A stretch of DNA of 54,242 bases, taken from an uncultured Collinsella sp. (GTDB taxonomy: Bacteria > Actinomycetota > Coriobacteriia > Coriobacteriales > Coriobacteriaceae). The notes below the pieces were generated by a model that saw only the letters and a program-made list of their open reading frames with translations, was not told where the DNA came from and searched no databases. The stretch lies in contig CABSYW010000015.1 of the NCBI GenBank assembly GCA_902482035.1, positions 1 through 54,242 of the forward strand. The letters are read 5' to 3'. Below, piece by piece: positions 25,093 to 33,045 of this stretch; positions within the stretch are counted from its first letter, which is position 1, and each line of letters begins with the position of its first letter. Both the position numbers and the translations under genes were made by a program.

Positions 25093-26505
25093 ATGGACGC
25101 AACCGCAATTATCCTCGCTGCCGGCGAGGGCACCCGCATGAAGTCGAACCACTGCAAGGTTTCGCACAAGATCCTGGGCAAGCCCATGGTCCAGTGGATC
25201 GTCGACGCCACCATCAAGGCCGGCTGCAGCCGCGTCGTGGTCGTCATCGGCAGCCACGCCGACGAGATGCGCGCCCTCATCGACGGTGCCTATGCCAACA
25301 GCGCTACCAAGGTCGAGTGCGTCGAGCAGACCGAGCGCCTGGGCACCGGTCACGCCGTGAAGGTCGCGCTCGAGGCCTGCGGCATCACGCAAGGCCCCGT
25401 CGTCGTGCTCAACGGCGACCTGCCGCTCATCACCGCCGACACCGTCGCCAAGTTCGCACAGACCGTCGCTACCGGCGAGCTCGCCTGCACCGTCATGACC
25501 ATGACCCCGCCCGACCCCTTCGGCTACGGCCGCATCAAGCTGGGCGCCGATGGTCAGATCGAGCGTATCATCGAGCAGAAGGACTGCACGCCCGAGCAAG
25601 CCGCCACGCTGCTGGAGTGCAACGCCGGCTGCTACGCCTTCGATGGCGCGCAGCTTGCCGCGCACATTGACGAAATCGGCAACGACAACGCGCAGTCCGA
25701 GTACTACCTGCCCGACATGCTCGAAATCCTCAAGGGTCACGGCCAGGCAGTCTCCATCTTCCACTGCGACGACTACCGCGACGGCCTGGGCGTCAACAGC
25801 CGCATCCAGCTCGCGCAGCTCACCGCCATTGCGCGCGACCGCATCAACGAGCACTGGATGGCCGAGGGCGTCACGTTCATCGATCCCACGCAGGCCTGGA
25901 TCGGCCCCGACGCCGTTATCGGCCGCGACACCGTCGTGTGGCCGCAGACGCACCTGATCGGCCACGTCACCGTGGGCGAGGAGTGCCAGCTCGGCCCCAA
26001 CAGCCGCCTCACCGACACCACCGTCGGCAGCGGCTGCACCATCGATGAGACCATCGCCATCGAGGCCGTCATCGAGAACGGCGTCGACTGCGGCCCGCGC
26101 GCCTACCTGCGCCCGGGCACCCACATGCTCGACGGCTCCAAGGCCGGCACGCACGTGGAGATCAAGAAGTCCACGATCGGCGAGGGCTCCAAGGTGCCGC
26201 ACCTGTCCTACATCGGCGACACTACCATGGGCTCCGGCGTCAACGTGGGCGCAGGCTCCATCACCTGCAACTACGACGGCGTGCACAAGCACAAGACCGT
26301 CATCGGCAAGGACGCCTTCATCGGTTCCGACACCATGATGGTCGCGCCCGCCCAGATCGGCGACGGCGCGCTCGTGGCCGCCGGCTCCGTCATCACCGAG
26401 CCGGTCCCGGCAGACGCACTCGGCCTGGGTCGTGCCCGTCAGGTAAACATTGAGGGCTGGGCCGCCGATTATCGCCGCCGTCTGCACGAGGACGACGAGG
26501 TATAA
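25093..26505 (+). CDS. glmU: Bifunctional GlmU (GlcN-1-P acetyltransferase / GlcNAc-1-P uridyltransferase)
   Basis: A 470-residue enzyme giving UDP-GlcNAc for peptidoglycan. The N-terminal uridyltransferase shows ILAAGEGTRMKS, LNGDLPLI and the TERLGTGHAVK segment. The C-terminal left-handed beta-helix has hexapeptide repeats, RPGTHML, KKSTIGEGSKVPHLSYIGD and NYDGVHKHKT. ATG at 25093 has AGGAG 7 nt upstream. It is followed by prs, a common pairing in Gram-positive genomes that joins two nucleotide-sugar/PRPP precursor steps. A terminator separates the two genes. Confidence 0.96.
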   Translation: MDATAIILAAGEGTRMKSNHCKVSHKILGKPMVQWIVDATIKAGCSRVVVVIGSHADEMRALIDGAYANSATKVECVEQTERLGTGHAVKVALEACGITQGPVVVLNGDLPLITADTVAKFAQTVATGELACTVMTMTPPDPFGYGRIKLGADGQIERIIEQKDCTPEQAATLLECNAGCYAFDGAQLAAHIDEIGNDNAQSEYYLPDMLEILKGHGQAVSIFHCDDYRDGLGVNSRIQLAQLTAIARDRINEHWMAEGVTFIDPTQAWIGPDAVIGRDTVVWPQTHLIGHVTVGEECQLGPNSRLTDTTVGSGCTIDETIAIEAVIENGVDCGPRAYLRPGTHMLDGSKAGTHVEIKKSTIGEGSKVPHLSYIGDTTMGSGVNVGAGSITCNYDGVHKHKTVIGKDAFIGSDTMMVAPAQIGDGALVAAGSVITEPVPADALGLGRARQVNIEGWAADYRRRLHEDDEV

Positions 26506-26522
26506 CGTTTTACCAAGCATCT

Positions 26523-26556
26523 AAGGAGCTGTTCCCATGGGGGCGGCTCCTTTTTC
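26523..26556 (+). terminator. Intrinsic terminator of glmU
   Basis: AAGGAGC (26523-26529) pairs with GCTCCTT (26546-26552) and is followed by TTTTC. It begins 17 bp after the glmU stop. Confidence 0.85.
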
Positions 26557-26696
26557 TATCGTGACCTGCGCAACCGGATGAGTGGTCGGTTCGTGTCCGT
26601 TGACGGTAAAGACGTTATCAGGACTCGATAAACCCCGTCGCGCGGTTACAATGCAAAAAGGCATCTATATGGCATTCGATATAAAGGAGAAGGGTA

Positions 26697-27683
26697 ATGC
26701 CGATTAATGATCCCGAGAAGTCGGAGAATATGCGCAAGTCCATCCGCGTGTATTCCGGTTCCTCCAACCGTCCCCTCGCTCAGAAGATTGCTGAGTACCT
26801 TGGGGTCGAGCTTTCGGGCCTTACGCTAAAGCAGTTCGCCAATGGTGAGATTTACGCCCGCTACGACGAGACCGTCCGCGGCGCCGACGTCTTCCTGATT
26901 CAGTCCGTGGCCGGCGGCAACGTCAACGACATGCTCATGGAGCTGCTCATCGCCACCGACGCTGCCAAGCGCGCATCCGCCCGCTCCATCACCGCCGTCA
27001 TCACCCACTACGGCTATGCCCGCCAGGACCGCAAGGCCGGCCCGCGCGAGCCCATCACCGCCCGCCTCGTCGCCAACCTGCTCGAGCGCGCCGGCGTCAA
27101 CCGCATCATCACCCTCGACCTGCACCAGGGCCAGATCCAGGGCTTCTTTGATATCCCGGTCAACCACCTGTCCGCACTGCCGCTGTTTGGCCAGTACTAC
27201 AACGACATGCACTTCGACACCGACAACCTGGTTGTCGTCTCCCCCGACGTGGGCCGCGCCAAGGCCGCCAAGAAGCTGTCCGACATGCTCGGCTGCGACC
27301 TGGCCATCGCCCACAAGGGCCGTCCGCGCCACAACGCCGCCGAGGTCATGGGCATCATCGGTGACATCAAGGGCAAGACCTGCATCATCAACGACGACAT
27401 GATCGACACCGCTGGTACCCTGTGCGCCAACGTCAAGGAGCTCAAGGCTATGGGCGCTGGCGACATCTACGTCTGCGCCACCCACGGCATCTTCTCCGGT
27501 CCGGCCATCGAGCGTCTGAACGATGCCCCGATCGTCGAGTGCGTCGTCACCGACGCCATCCCCGTCGAGGTCGGCGGCAAGATCAAGACCATCTCAGTCG
27601 CCGAGGAGTTCGCTCAGGCCATCTCCGCCGTTTACCACGAGGAGCCCGTCTCCACGCTCGTCGGCGGCGACTTCGCGCTGTAG
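26697..27683 (+). CDS. prs: Ribose-phosphate pyrophosphokinase
   Basis: Makes PRPP from ribose-5-phosphate and ATP, feeding the purine genes found later in the window. 328 residues. Motifs: FANGEIYARYDETVRG, HYGYARQDRKAGPREPI (ATP and flexible loop), DLHQGQIQGFF (metal His) and INDDMIDTAGTL (PRPP-binding loop). AAAGGAG precedes the ATG by 7 nt. A TTACAATG stretch near 26646 may be part of its promoter. Cytoplasmic and typical in length. A very strong hairpin ends the transcript. Confidence 0.96.
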   Translation: MPINDPEKSENMRKSIRVYSGSSNRPLAQKIAEYLGVELSGLTLKQFANGEIYARYDETVRGADVFLIQSVAGGNVNDMLMELLIATDAAKRASARSITAVITHYGYARQDRKAGPREPITARLVANLLERAGVNRIITLDLHQGQIQGFFDIPVNHLSALPLFGQYYNDMHFDTDNLVVVSPDVGRAKAAKKLSDMLGCDLAIAHKGRPRHNAAEVMGIIGDIKGKTCIINDDMIDTAGTLCANVKELKAMGAGDIYVCATHGIFSGPAIERLNDAPIVECVVTDAIPVEVGGKIKTISVAEEFAQAISAVYHEEPVSTLVGGDFAL

Positions 27684-27711
27684 CCGCATCGTCCTTGCAA
27701 CCCGGCGCATC

Positions 27712-27789
27712 GCCGTCGGAACAGAAGAAACCCCCGCGCTCCCCCTTGCTTCGCAAAGGTCGCGCGGGGGTTTCTTCTGTTCCGACGGC
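27712..27789. terminator. Extended 27-bp hairpin terminator after prs
   Basis: Arms 27712-27738 and 27763-27789 are perfect reverse complements over 27 bp with a 24-nt loop. The right arm contains GCGGGGGTTTCTTCTG, so a shorter terminator with a U-rich tail is embedded in a longer palindrome. This is much longer than an intrinsic terminator needs. Confidence 0.75.
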
Positions 27790-27906
27790 TTGCTCTGCCG
27801 CAGCCGTGCTTTTGTCTGGTGGGATTTCGCTGAAACGAAGTCTCGCCTTCGGCGGGCGTGGTAGCCTTTGTCGTTGATTGAACTATTTACGTAACGGAGG
27901 ACAAAC

Positions 27907-28536
27907 ATGGCAGCTGCACAGCCGCTTAAGATTCGCATGGTTGCCGGGCTTGGCAACCCTGGCGAGGAATATGCCGAGACCCGCCACAACGCCGGCTTTA
28001 AGGCGATCGACGAGCTGGCCCGTCAGGCCGGCGTCACGTACTGGAAAAACCAAGCAGGCGCCGAGGTCGCGCTCATCAATATCAACGATGCTGAGGAAGA
28101 GGGCGGTAAGCGCCAGATTGTGCTGGTCAAGCCGCAGTCGTATATGAATACCTCGGGTGGCCCTATCTCCAAGCTCTGCCGCGAGTACAAGATCAAGGCC
28201 GAGGAGCTGCTCGTGATTCACGACGAACTCGACATTCCCGCCGGTGACGTACGTGTTAAGGTGGGCGGCGGCCATGCCGGCCACAACGGCCTGCGCTCCA
28301 TCATCGACAAGATGGGCAGCCGCGACTTTAGCCGTATCCGCACCGGCATCGGCAACCCTCCCGGCAAGATGGCCGTGGCAGACTATGTGCTCAAGCAGCT
28401 GCGCGCCCGCGAGGCCGAGGACTTCCAGGACACCTGTGCCCGCGCCGCCGACGCCGCCGGTCTGGCCATCGTCCACGGCGTAATCTACGCCCGCGATCAC
28501 GTAAACGGCGCCGCTTCCGCCAACGGCAAGCACTAA
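27907..28536 (+). CDS. pth: Peptidyl-tRNA hydrolase
   Basis: A 209-residue enzyme that recycles stalled peptidyl-tRNA. Motifs: GLGNPGEEYAETRHNAGF with the catalytic His, PQSYMNTSG, IHDELDIPAGDVRVK and GGHAGHNGLRSI. The ACGGAGG ribosome site lies 7 nt upstream of ATG. The C-terminal residues (DHVNGAASANGKH) extend slightly beyond the usual end. The stop codon TAA forms the first bases of a repeat-like palindrome (28534-28574), and a stronger terminator follows at 28641. Confidence 0.96.
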   Translation: MAAAQPLKIRMVAGLGNPGEEYAETRHNAGFKAIDELARQAGVTYWKNQAGAEVALININDAEEEGGKRQIVLVKPQSYMNTSGGPISKLCREYKIKAEELLVIHDELDIPAGDVRVKVGGGHAGHNGLRSIIDKMGSRDFSRIRTGIGNPPGKMAVADYVLKQLRAREAEDFQDTCARAADAAGLAIVHGVIYARDHVNGAASANGKH

Positions 28537-28736
28537 AACCTACCAAAAAGGGATGTTTATTTTGGCAGGTTTTATCTACGAAAACGCCCCAGTGGCCGCA
28601 TCGCAATAAACCCCGCACTGTCATACACACATAGCGCCCCAAAGGGGGCCGGCCTCATCACAACCTGAGGCCGGCCCCCTTTGCCGTTTTGCCTGATAAA
28701 ACCGACCAAAATAAACCTATCCCTATTTGGTAGGTC
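28534..28736. repeat. Two AAACCTACCA-type palindromes flanking a terminator
   Basis: Element 1 (28534-28574): TAAAACCTACCA pairs with TGGCAGGTTTTA (one mismatch). Element 2 (about 28696-28736): GATAAAACCGACCAAAATAA opposite TATTTGGTAGGTC. Both share AAACC(T/G)ACCAAAA and resemble the palindrome at 40275-40317, which also carries CTGTCCCC. They bracket the pth terminator almost symmetrically. Confidence 0.65.
28641..28682 (+). terminator. Strong terminator downstream of pth
   Basis: Perfect 17-bp arms at 28641-28657 (AAAGGGGGCCGGCCTCA) and 28666-28682 with an 8-nt loop. A short U-rich stretch (TTTGCCGTTTTG) follows. Confidence 0.85.
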
Positions 28737-28797
28737 GAAGAGGATAAACCCTTTTCCTAACCGCCGAAGACACACGTAAACAGCATGTCCATGAGGG

Positions 28798-28803
28798 TAT
28801 AAT
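28798..28803 (+). promoter_or_regulatory. Probable -10 box of the nfnAB operon
   Basis: TATAAT lies 105 bp upstream of the nfnA ATG in an otherwise gene-free gap. No convincing -35 is seen at 17 bp. The leader this would give has two small hairpins (CCGTA...TACGG near 28811-28842 and ACCGT...ACGGT near 28855-28881), so leader-mediated control is possible. Confidence 0.5.
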
Positions 28804-28908
28804 TTGCACCGTATGTCTGCACAACGCCTGTGCGCGTACGGTTTTATTCGGGCTACCGTCCATTTCCGTGGAGGCACGGTTCGGCGGCCCTAACAAGAGA
28901 GGGGTTCT

Positions 28909-29748
28909 ATGTATAAGATCCTGGAGAAGACGCAGTTCTCGGAGAAGGTGTTCAAGTTCCGCATCGAGGCGCCTGCAATCGCCAAGCATGCGCACGCTGG
29001 ACAGTTCCTCATGGTTCGCGCCAACGAGACGGGCGAGCGCGTCCCGTTTACCCTGGCCGGCTGGAACGGTGACGAGGGCTGGGTCGAGTTCATCTTCATG
29101 GTGATCGGCAAGACCACCGAAATGCTTTCCACCTACGAGGCCGGCGAGTCGCTGCGCGACGTCGTGGGCCCGCTGGGCGTTCCCACCGAGATGGCCGAGG
29201 GCCCCTGCGCCGTCATTGGCGGCGGCGTCGGCCTGGCAATTGCCTTCCCGGTCGCCAAGCACCTGGTCGAGACCGGCCACGAGGTGCACGCCATCATGGG
29301 CGCCCGCACCAAGGACCTCCTGCTCATGGAGGACCAGTTCCGCGAGCTCCTCGACGAGGACCACATCCACATCACTACCGATGACGGTTCCTACGGCGAG
29401 CAGGGCGTTGTCACCGCTCCGCTGGAGCGCCTGCTGCAGGACAAGGCCGTGAGCCAGGTCTTCTGCGTCGGCCCCGTTCCGATGATGAAGTTCTCGACCC
29501 TCACCGCCCAGAAGTACGACACCCCCATCACCGCGTCGCTCAACCCCATCATGGTTGACGGCACCGGCATGTGCGGCTGCTGCCGCGTCGAGGTGGGCGG
29601 CGTGACCAAGTTCGCTTGCGTCGACGGCCCCGACTTCGATGCCACCCTGGTCGACTGGGATGACCTTCGTGCCCGCCAGGCCGCTTACCGTTCCGAAGAG
29701 GGCGAGTCCCTCAAGGCCTATGAGGAAAAGAGCTGCGCATGCCACTAG
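28909..29748 (+). CDS. nfnA: NfnA-type ferredoxin-NADP oxidoreductase subunit (FAD, 2Fe-2S)
   Basis: A 279-residue flavoprotein, also called sulfide dehydrogenase subunit beta. FAD-domain motif RVPFTLAGW, NAD-binding GGGVGLAIAFPVAKHL, and the family signature MVDGTGMCGCCRV...FACVDGPDFD that binds the 2Fe-2S cluster. With NfnB it transfers electrons between NADH, ferredoxin and NADP+; electron bifurcation is known for this family but not shown here. Its 3' end overlaps nfnB by 10 nt. An Ech hydrogenase operon in the same window uses the same ferredoxin pool. Confidence 0.9.
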   Translation: MYKILEKTQFSEKVFKFRIEAPAIAKHAHAGQFLMVRANETGERVPFTLAGWNGDEGWVEFIFMVIGKTTEMLSTYEAGESLRDVVGPLGVPTEMAEGPCAVIGGGVGLAIAFPVAKHLVETGHEVHAIMGARTKDLLLMEDQFRELLDEDHIHITTDDGSYGEQGVVTAPLERLLQDKAVSQVFCVGPVPMMKFSTLTAQKYDTPITASLNPIMVDGTGMCGCCRVEVGGVTKFACVDGPDFDATLVDWDDLRARQAAYRSEEGESLKAYEEKSCACH

Positions 29749-31148
29749 TTAACGGTCGTTTCGTTGCCGATATGAAGTCGCCCCGCACCCCCGATAACGA
29801 GGAGCCGGCTGCCGAGCGCGCCTGCGACTTCCGCCCCGTCGACAAGGGCTTCACCGAGGAGATGGCGCTGGCCGAGGCCGAGCGCTGCCTCAACTGCAAG
29901 AAGCCGTTCTGTGTTGAGGGCTGCCCCGTCAACATCAACATCCCCCGCTTTATCGAACAGATCCGCGAGAAGGACTTCGGCGGCGCTCTCGATACCATCC
30001 GCGAGGACTCCATGCTTCCCGCCATCTGCGGCCGCGTCTGCCCGCAGGAGAACCAGTGCGAGGGCAAGTGCATCCGTGGCAAGAAGTCCGAGCCCGTGGC
30101 CATCGGCCAGCTCGAGCGCTTCCTGGGTGACCGCCCCGAGCTCGCCTCCACGCCCAAGATGGCCCCCAAGAACGGCAAGAAGGTTGCCGTCGTCGGCTCC
30201 GGCCCGTCCGGCATCACCTGCGCCGGCGAGCTCGCCCGCAACGGCTTTGACGTCACCGTCTTCGAGGCATTCTTCACCGGCGGCGGCGTGCTGGTCTACG
30301 GCATCCCCGAGTTCCGTCTGCCCAAGGCAGTCGTCAAGCGCGAGATTGACGGCCTGGAGGACATGGGCGTCAAGTTTGAGTACAACTCCGTCGTGGGCAA
30401 CATGGCCACGGCCGAAGAGCTGTTCGAGCAGGGCTTCGACGCCATCTACGTGGCGACCGGCGCTGGCCTGCCCAAGTTCCTCAACGTCCCCGGCGAGAAC
30501 CTGCCCAACGTCTTCTTCGCCAACGAGTACCTCACCCGCGTGAACCTGATGAAGGCCAACAAGTTCCCCGAGTACGACACCCCCACCAAGCACGGCAAGA
30601 ACGTCGTTGTCTTTGGCGGCGGCAACGTGGCTATGGACGCCGTCCGTACCGCCAAGCGCCTGGGCGCCGAGCACGCCATCATCGCCTACCGTCGTACCGA
30701 GGACGAGATGCCCTGCCGTCGCGCTGAGCTGCACCATGCCAAGGCCGAGGGCGTCGAGGTTCTGCCGCTCGTCTCCCCGCTCGAGTTTGTCGCTGGCGAG
30801 GACGGCTCCGTGTGCGCCGTCAAGGTCCAGAAGATGGAGCTCGGCGAGCCCGACGAGTCCGGCCGTCGTCGTCCGGTGCCCATCGAGGGCGCCATCGAGG
30901 AGATCCCCTGCGACGTCGCAATCTCGGCTATCGGCACCAACGCCAACCCCTTCGCAAAGAAGATCGGCGGCAAGATGGAGCTCAACAAGTGGGGCTACAT
31001 CGTCGCCGACGAGGAGACTGGCCAGACCACCGATCCCCGCATCTGGGCTGGCGGCGACATCGTCACCGGTGCCGCTACGGTCATTCTGGCGATGGGCGCC
31101 GGCAAGAAGGCCGCCGCTTCCATCACCAAGAGCCTGCTGGGCGAGTAA
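29739..31148 (+). CDS. nfnB: NfnB / NADPH-dependent glutamate-synthase-type flavoprotein (SudA/GltA family)
   Basis: A 469-residue iron-sulfur flavoprotein. The N-terminal half has the two 4Fe-4S cysteine groups, CLNCKKPFCVEGCP (about 52-65) and CGRVCPQENQCEGKC (about 93-107). FAD is bound at VAVVGSGPSGITCAGELA and NADPH at VVVFGGGNVAMDAVRTAKR, with the C-terminal GGDIVTGAATVILAMGAGKKAA. Homologues are annotated glutamate synthase small subunit or NfnB. The overlapping NfnA gene and the lack of a glutamate-synthase large subunit favour NfnB. Confidence 0.9.
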   Translation: MPLVNGRFVADMKSPRTPDNEEPAAERACDFRPVDKGFTEEMALAEAERCLNCKKPFCVEGCPVNINIPRFIEQIREKDFGGALDTIREDSMLPAICGRVCPQENQCEGKCIRGKKSEPVAIGQLERFLGDRPELASTPKMAPKNGKKVAVVGSGPSGITCAGELARNGFDVTVFEAFFTGGGVLVYGIPEFRLPKAVVKREIDGLEDMGVKFEYNSVVGNMATAEELFEQGFDAIYVATGAGLPKFLNVPGENLPNVFFANEYLTRVNLMKANKFPEYDTPTKHGKNVVVFGGGNVAMDAVRTAKRLGAEHAIIAYRRTEDEMPCRRAELHHAKAEGVEVLPLVSPLEFVAGEDGSVCAVKVQKMELGEPDESGRRRPVPIEGAIEEIPCDVAISAIGTNANPFAKKIGGKMELNKWGYIVADEETGQTTDPRIWAGGDIVTGAATVILAMGAGKKAAASITKSLLGE

Positions 31149-31176
31149 TCACCTGCAGCGCTAGCCACCAAACGGC

Positions 31177-31215
31177 AAAGTCCCCGTCGAGCACACGCCC
31201 GGCGGGGACTTTTTC
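31177..31215 (+). terminator. Terminator of nfnAB
   Basis: AAAGTCCCCG (31177-31186) pairs with CGGGGACTTT (31203-31212) and runs into further U residues (TTTTTC). It lies 28 bp after the stop. Confidence 0.85.
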
Positions 31216-31288
31216 TATGCCGGCCGCCCGACCACCACGATGGGGACAGGCACCTTTGTGGTGGTTGGGGACTTGCCCGGCCGTTTTG

Positions 31289-31504
31289 TCTCAATCTGTA
31301 ACAGTTAGGCCCTGTTGAGCATCGCAGTTGTTACAGATCGAGATATTGCGCCAGCCGCCTCCGCTTTATCTCAATCTGTAACAGCTAGAGGCCAAATATG
31401 CCGCCTGGTGTTACAGATCAAGACGTTGGGCTGACGGCCGGACGGTTCATCTAAATCTGTAACAGTTAAAGCCATTTTCGCTGGCTTGGTGTTACAGATC
31501 GAGA
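31289..31504. repeat. Phased array 2: six 15-bp repeats in alternating orientation
   Basis: Same repeat family as 15630-15926: TCTCAATCTGTAACA and TGTTACAGATCGAGA alternate, starting at 31289, 31329, 31369, 31409, 31450 and 31490 (40, 40, 40, 41, 40 bp). Linkers are 25 or 26 bp and differ in sequence. The three within-dyad linkers contain inner inverted repeats (for example AAGCCA-TTTTCGC-TGGCTT in the third). It lies between the convergent nfnB and cytidylate-kinase-like genes. Confidence 0.93.
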
Positions 31505-31553
31505 TTTTGCAAAAGCCGAGGATAGACACCGCCGCCAAGGCCTTCCCCTCGGC

Positions 31554-31602
31554 CTAAAACAAAAACCACCACAAAGGTGCCTGTCCCCTTTGTGGTGGTT
31601 TT
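31554..31602 (-). terminator. Terminator of the cytidylate-kinase-like gene
   Basis: On the minus strand AAAACCACCACAAAG (31602-31588) pairs perfectly with 31576-31562, followed by UUUUUGUUUU. It starts 6 bp after the stop at 31609. The stem is part of the GGGGACAGGCACC repeat element, so a repeat appears to serve as terminator. Confidence 0.85.
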
Positions 31603-31608
31603 GATCGG

Positions 31609-32232
31609 TTAGCCTTCGAGCTGGGCCACTTTGTAGCGGTAGGCAGCGGCGATAACGTCCTTGCAGCCCTCGCGGCCCAGCTTGGCGCGGTTGACGACGA
31701 TATCCTTGCCGCTCGTCATCTTCCACTTTCCGGCGCTATAGCGCTTATAGAACGCCTCGCGCGCCTTCTGCTGCTGCTTGACCAGCTTGGCGCCTTTCTT
31801 TTTATTAAGGCCACGCTTCTTGCGCACGATCTCGACGCGGTCCTCAAAGGGTGCGGTCACCAGCACGGCAATGTGATTGGGGTTGTTGCGCAGCAGGTAA
31901 TCGGACAGACGGCCTTCGATAATGCAGCTCTCGGTCTCGCCCAAATCCAAAATCACCTGGCTCATCTTTTGGAACAACTTATCCGAGTACGAACGCGCAT
32001 CGTAGCGGTCGGGCAGAAACGCCATGTTCTCCACGGCCAGGCGCTCGTCATAGGCGGCCATCTTATCGAGCGACTCGCCCGCGCGCAGCGACGCACGCAC
32101 CAGCAGCTCGTTGTCGTACAGTGGAATCCCCAACTCGTTGGCGAGGATGCGTCCGATCTCGTGGCCCTCGGCACCAAAGTCGCGCGCGATGGTAATGACC
32201 ACAGGACTCTTCTTGTTCTCCAGATCGCTCAT
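31609..32232 (-). CDS. Cytidylate-kinase-like protein
   Basis: A 207-residue P-loop-type nucleotide kinase relative (cytidylate kinase-like family). Visible: VVITIARDFGAEGHEIGRIL at the N-terminus (P-loop-like, without a canonical GxxxxGKS), IPLYDNELL, CIIEGRLSDYLL and VLVTAPFEDRVEIVRKKRGL. A basic C-terminal half (NKKKGAKLVKQQQKAREAFY) follows. The real CMP kinase is usually longer in its substrate domain, so the substrate is unknown. Single gene on the minus strand with its own terminator, convergent with nfnAB. Confidence 0.8.
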   Translation of the reverse strand: MSDLENKKSPVVITIARDFGAEGHEIGRILANELGIPLYDNELLVRASLRAGESLDKMAAYDERLAVENMAFLPDRYDARSYSDKLFQKMSQVILDLGETESCIIEGRLSDYLLRNNPNHIAVLVTAPFEDRVEIVRKKRGLNKKKGAKLVKQQQKAREAFYKRYSAGKWKMTSGKDIVVNRAKLGREGCKDVIAAAYRYKVAQLEG

Positions 32233-32403
32233 CGCGATTCCTTTCTAACAGATGAGAAATAGGCGATTCCTGATTCCCATTTTGTCACTTACGACCGTCC
32301 TGGTTTCCCAAGTGCGGCAGATTGCCCCGAAAGAGGAGCGCCGCGTACTAAATGTACGCAAGCGACGATTGAGGGGCAAGGTGCCGTGCTTGGGGAAGCA
32401 GGA

Positions 32404-33042
32404 CTATGCGGCTACGATACGGCGTTGATAAGCCCTCACCAGCAGCGAGATACCAAAGTTGAGCACAAAGTACATCGCAAACACCAGGCCGTAGAGCATA
32501 AGAACCTGCGACAGGTCGATCGCGTGGGCAATCACGACGTTTGCCGTGTACATGAGCTCGGCCACGTTAATGCCCGAAAGATACGAGCTGTCCTTGATGA
32601 CGGTCGTGCACTGGCTAAACAGCGCCGGAATGATCGTCTTAAACGTCTGCGGCAGAATGATGTAGCGCATGGTGGCAAAGAAGCCAAAGCCCTGGCTCTG
32701 CGCTGCCTCAAACTGGCCGCGCGGAATCGAGTTGAGGCCGCCGCGCACAATCTCGGCCATAACAGCGCTGGTAAACAGCGTAAAGGCGATGGTCGAAATC
32801 ACAATGTCCAAACCCTGCACCGTAAAGTAGATAAAAAGGATCCACAGCAGGTTCGGCGTGCAACGGAACAGCTCGATATAGGCACTCACCAAAATACGGA
32901 ACGGGCGGGGCGCATAGCTTTTAACAAGCGCCAGCACCGTGCCAAAGATGAGCGAGAAAAAGATCGACAGCGCCGAGATCTCGATCGTCTTAACAAAGCC
33001 GCCCCAAATGTAGAGCAGGTTGGACGCGTTGAAGATTTCCAT
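32404..33042 (-). CDS. Polar amino-acid ABC transporter permease (second)
   Basis: A 212-residue inner-membrane permease of the HisM/GlnP family with about five helices. The ATPase-contact motif is EIVRGGLNSIPRGQFEAAQSQGF with the following ILPQTFKTIIP. It starts 3 bp after the stop of the first permease. Together with that gene it forms the heterodimeric membrane channel of an importer whose binding protein and ATPase are encoded upstream on the same strand. Glutamate, aspartate or glutamine is the likely cargo class; exact specificity is not readable. Confidence 0.92.
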   Translation of the reverse strand: MEIFNASNLLYIWGGFVKTIEISALSIFFSLIFGTVLALVKSYAPRPFRILVSAYIELFRCTPNLLWILFIYFTVQGLDIVISTIAFTLFTSAVMAEIVRGGLNSIPRGQFEAAQSQGFGFFATMRYIILPQTFKTIIPALFSQCTTVIKDSSYLSGINVAELMYTANVVIAHAIDLSQVLMLYGLVFAMYFVLNFGISLLVRAYQRRIVAA

Positions 33043-33045
33043 GCG

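Larger units (their letters stand above)
31230..31602. repeat. Inverted pair of GGGGACAGGCACC hairpin elements around array 2
   Basis: 31242-31266 and 31564-31588 are exact 25-bp reverse complements containing GGGGACAGGCACC. Each copy is itself a hairpin: ACCACCAC...GTGGTGGT at 31230-31265, and a 15-bp stem at 31562-31576/31588-31602. They bracket the phased repeat array almost exactly, so the block 31230-31602 looks like one composite intergenic element. Confidence 0.8.

Noticed and set aside
25015..26520. 501-codon frame antisense to glmU
   Set aside because: Complements the well-supported GlmU protein and has no recognisable domains.
29739..31148. Glutamate synthase small subunit as the primary call
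   Set aside because: The overlapping NfnA-type gene and absence of a large GltB subunit nearby favour NfnB, though family names overlap.
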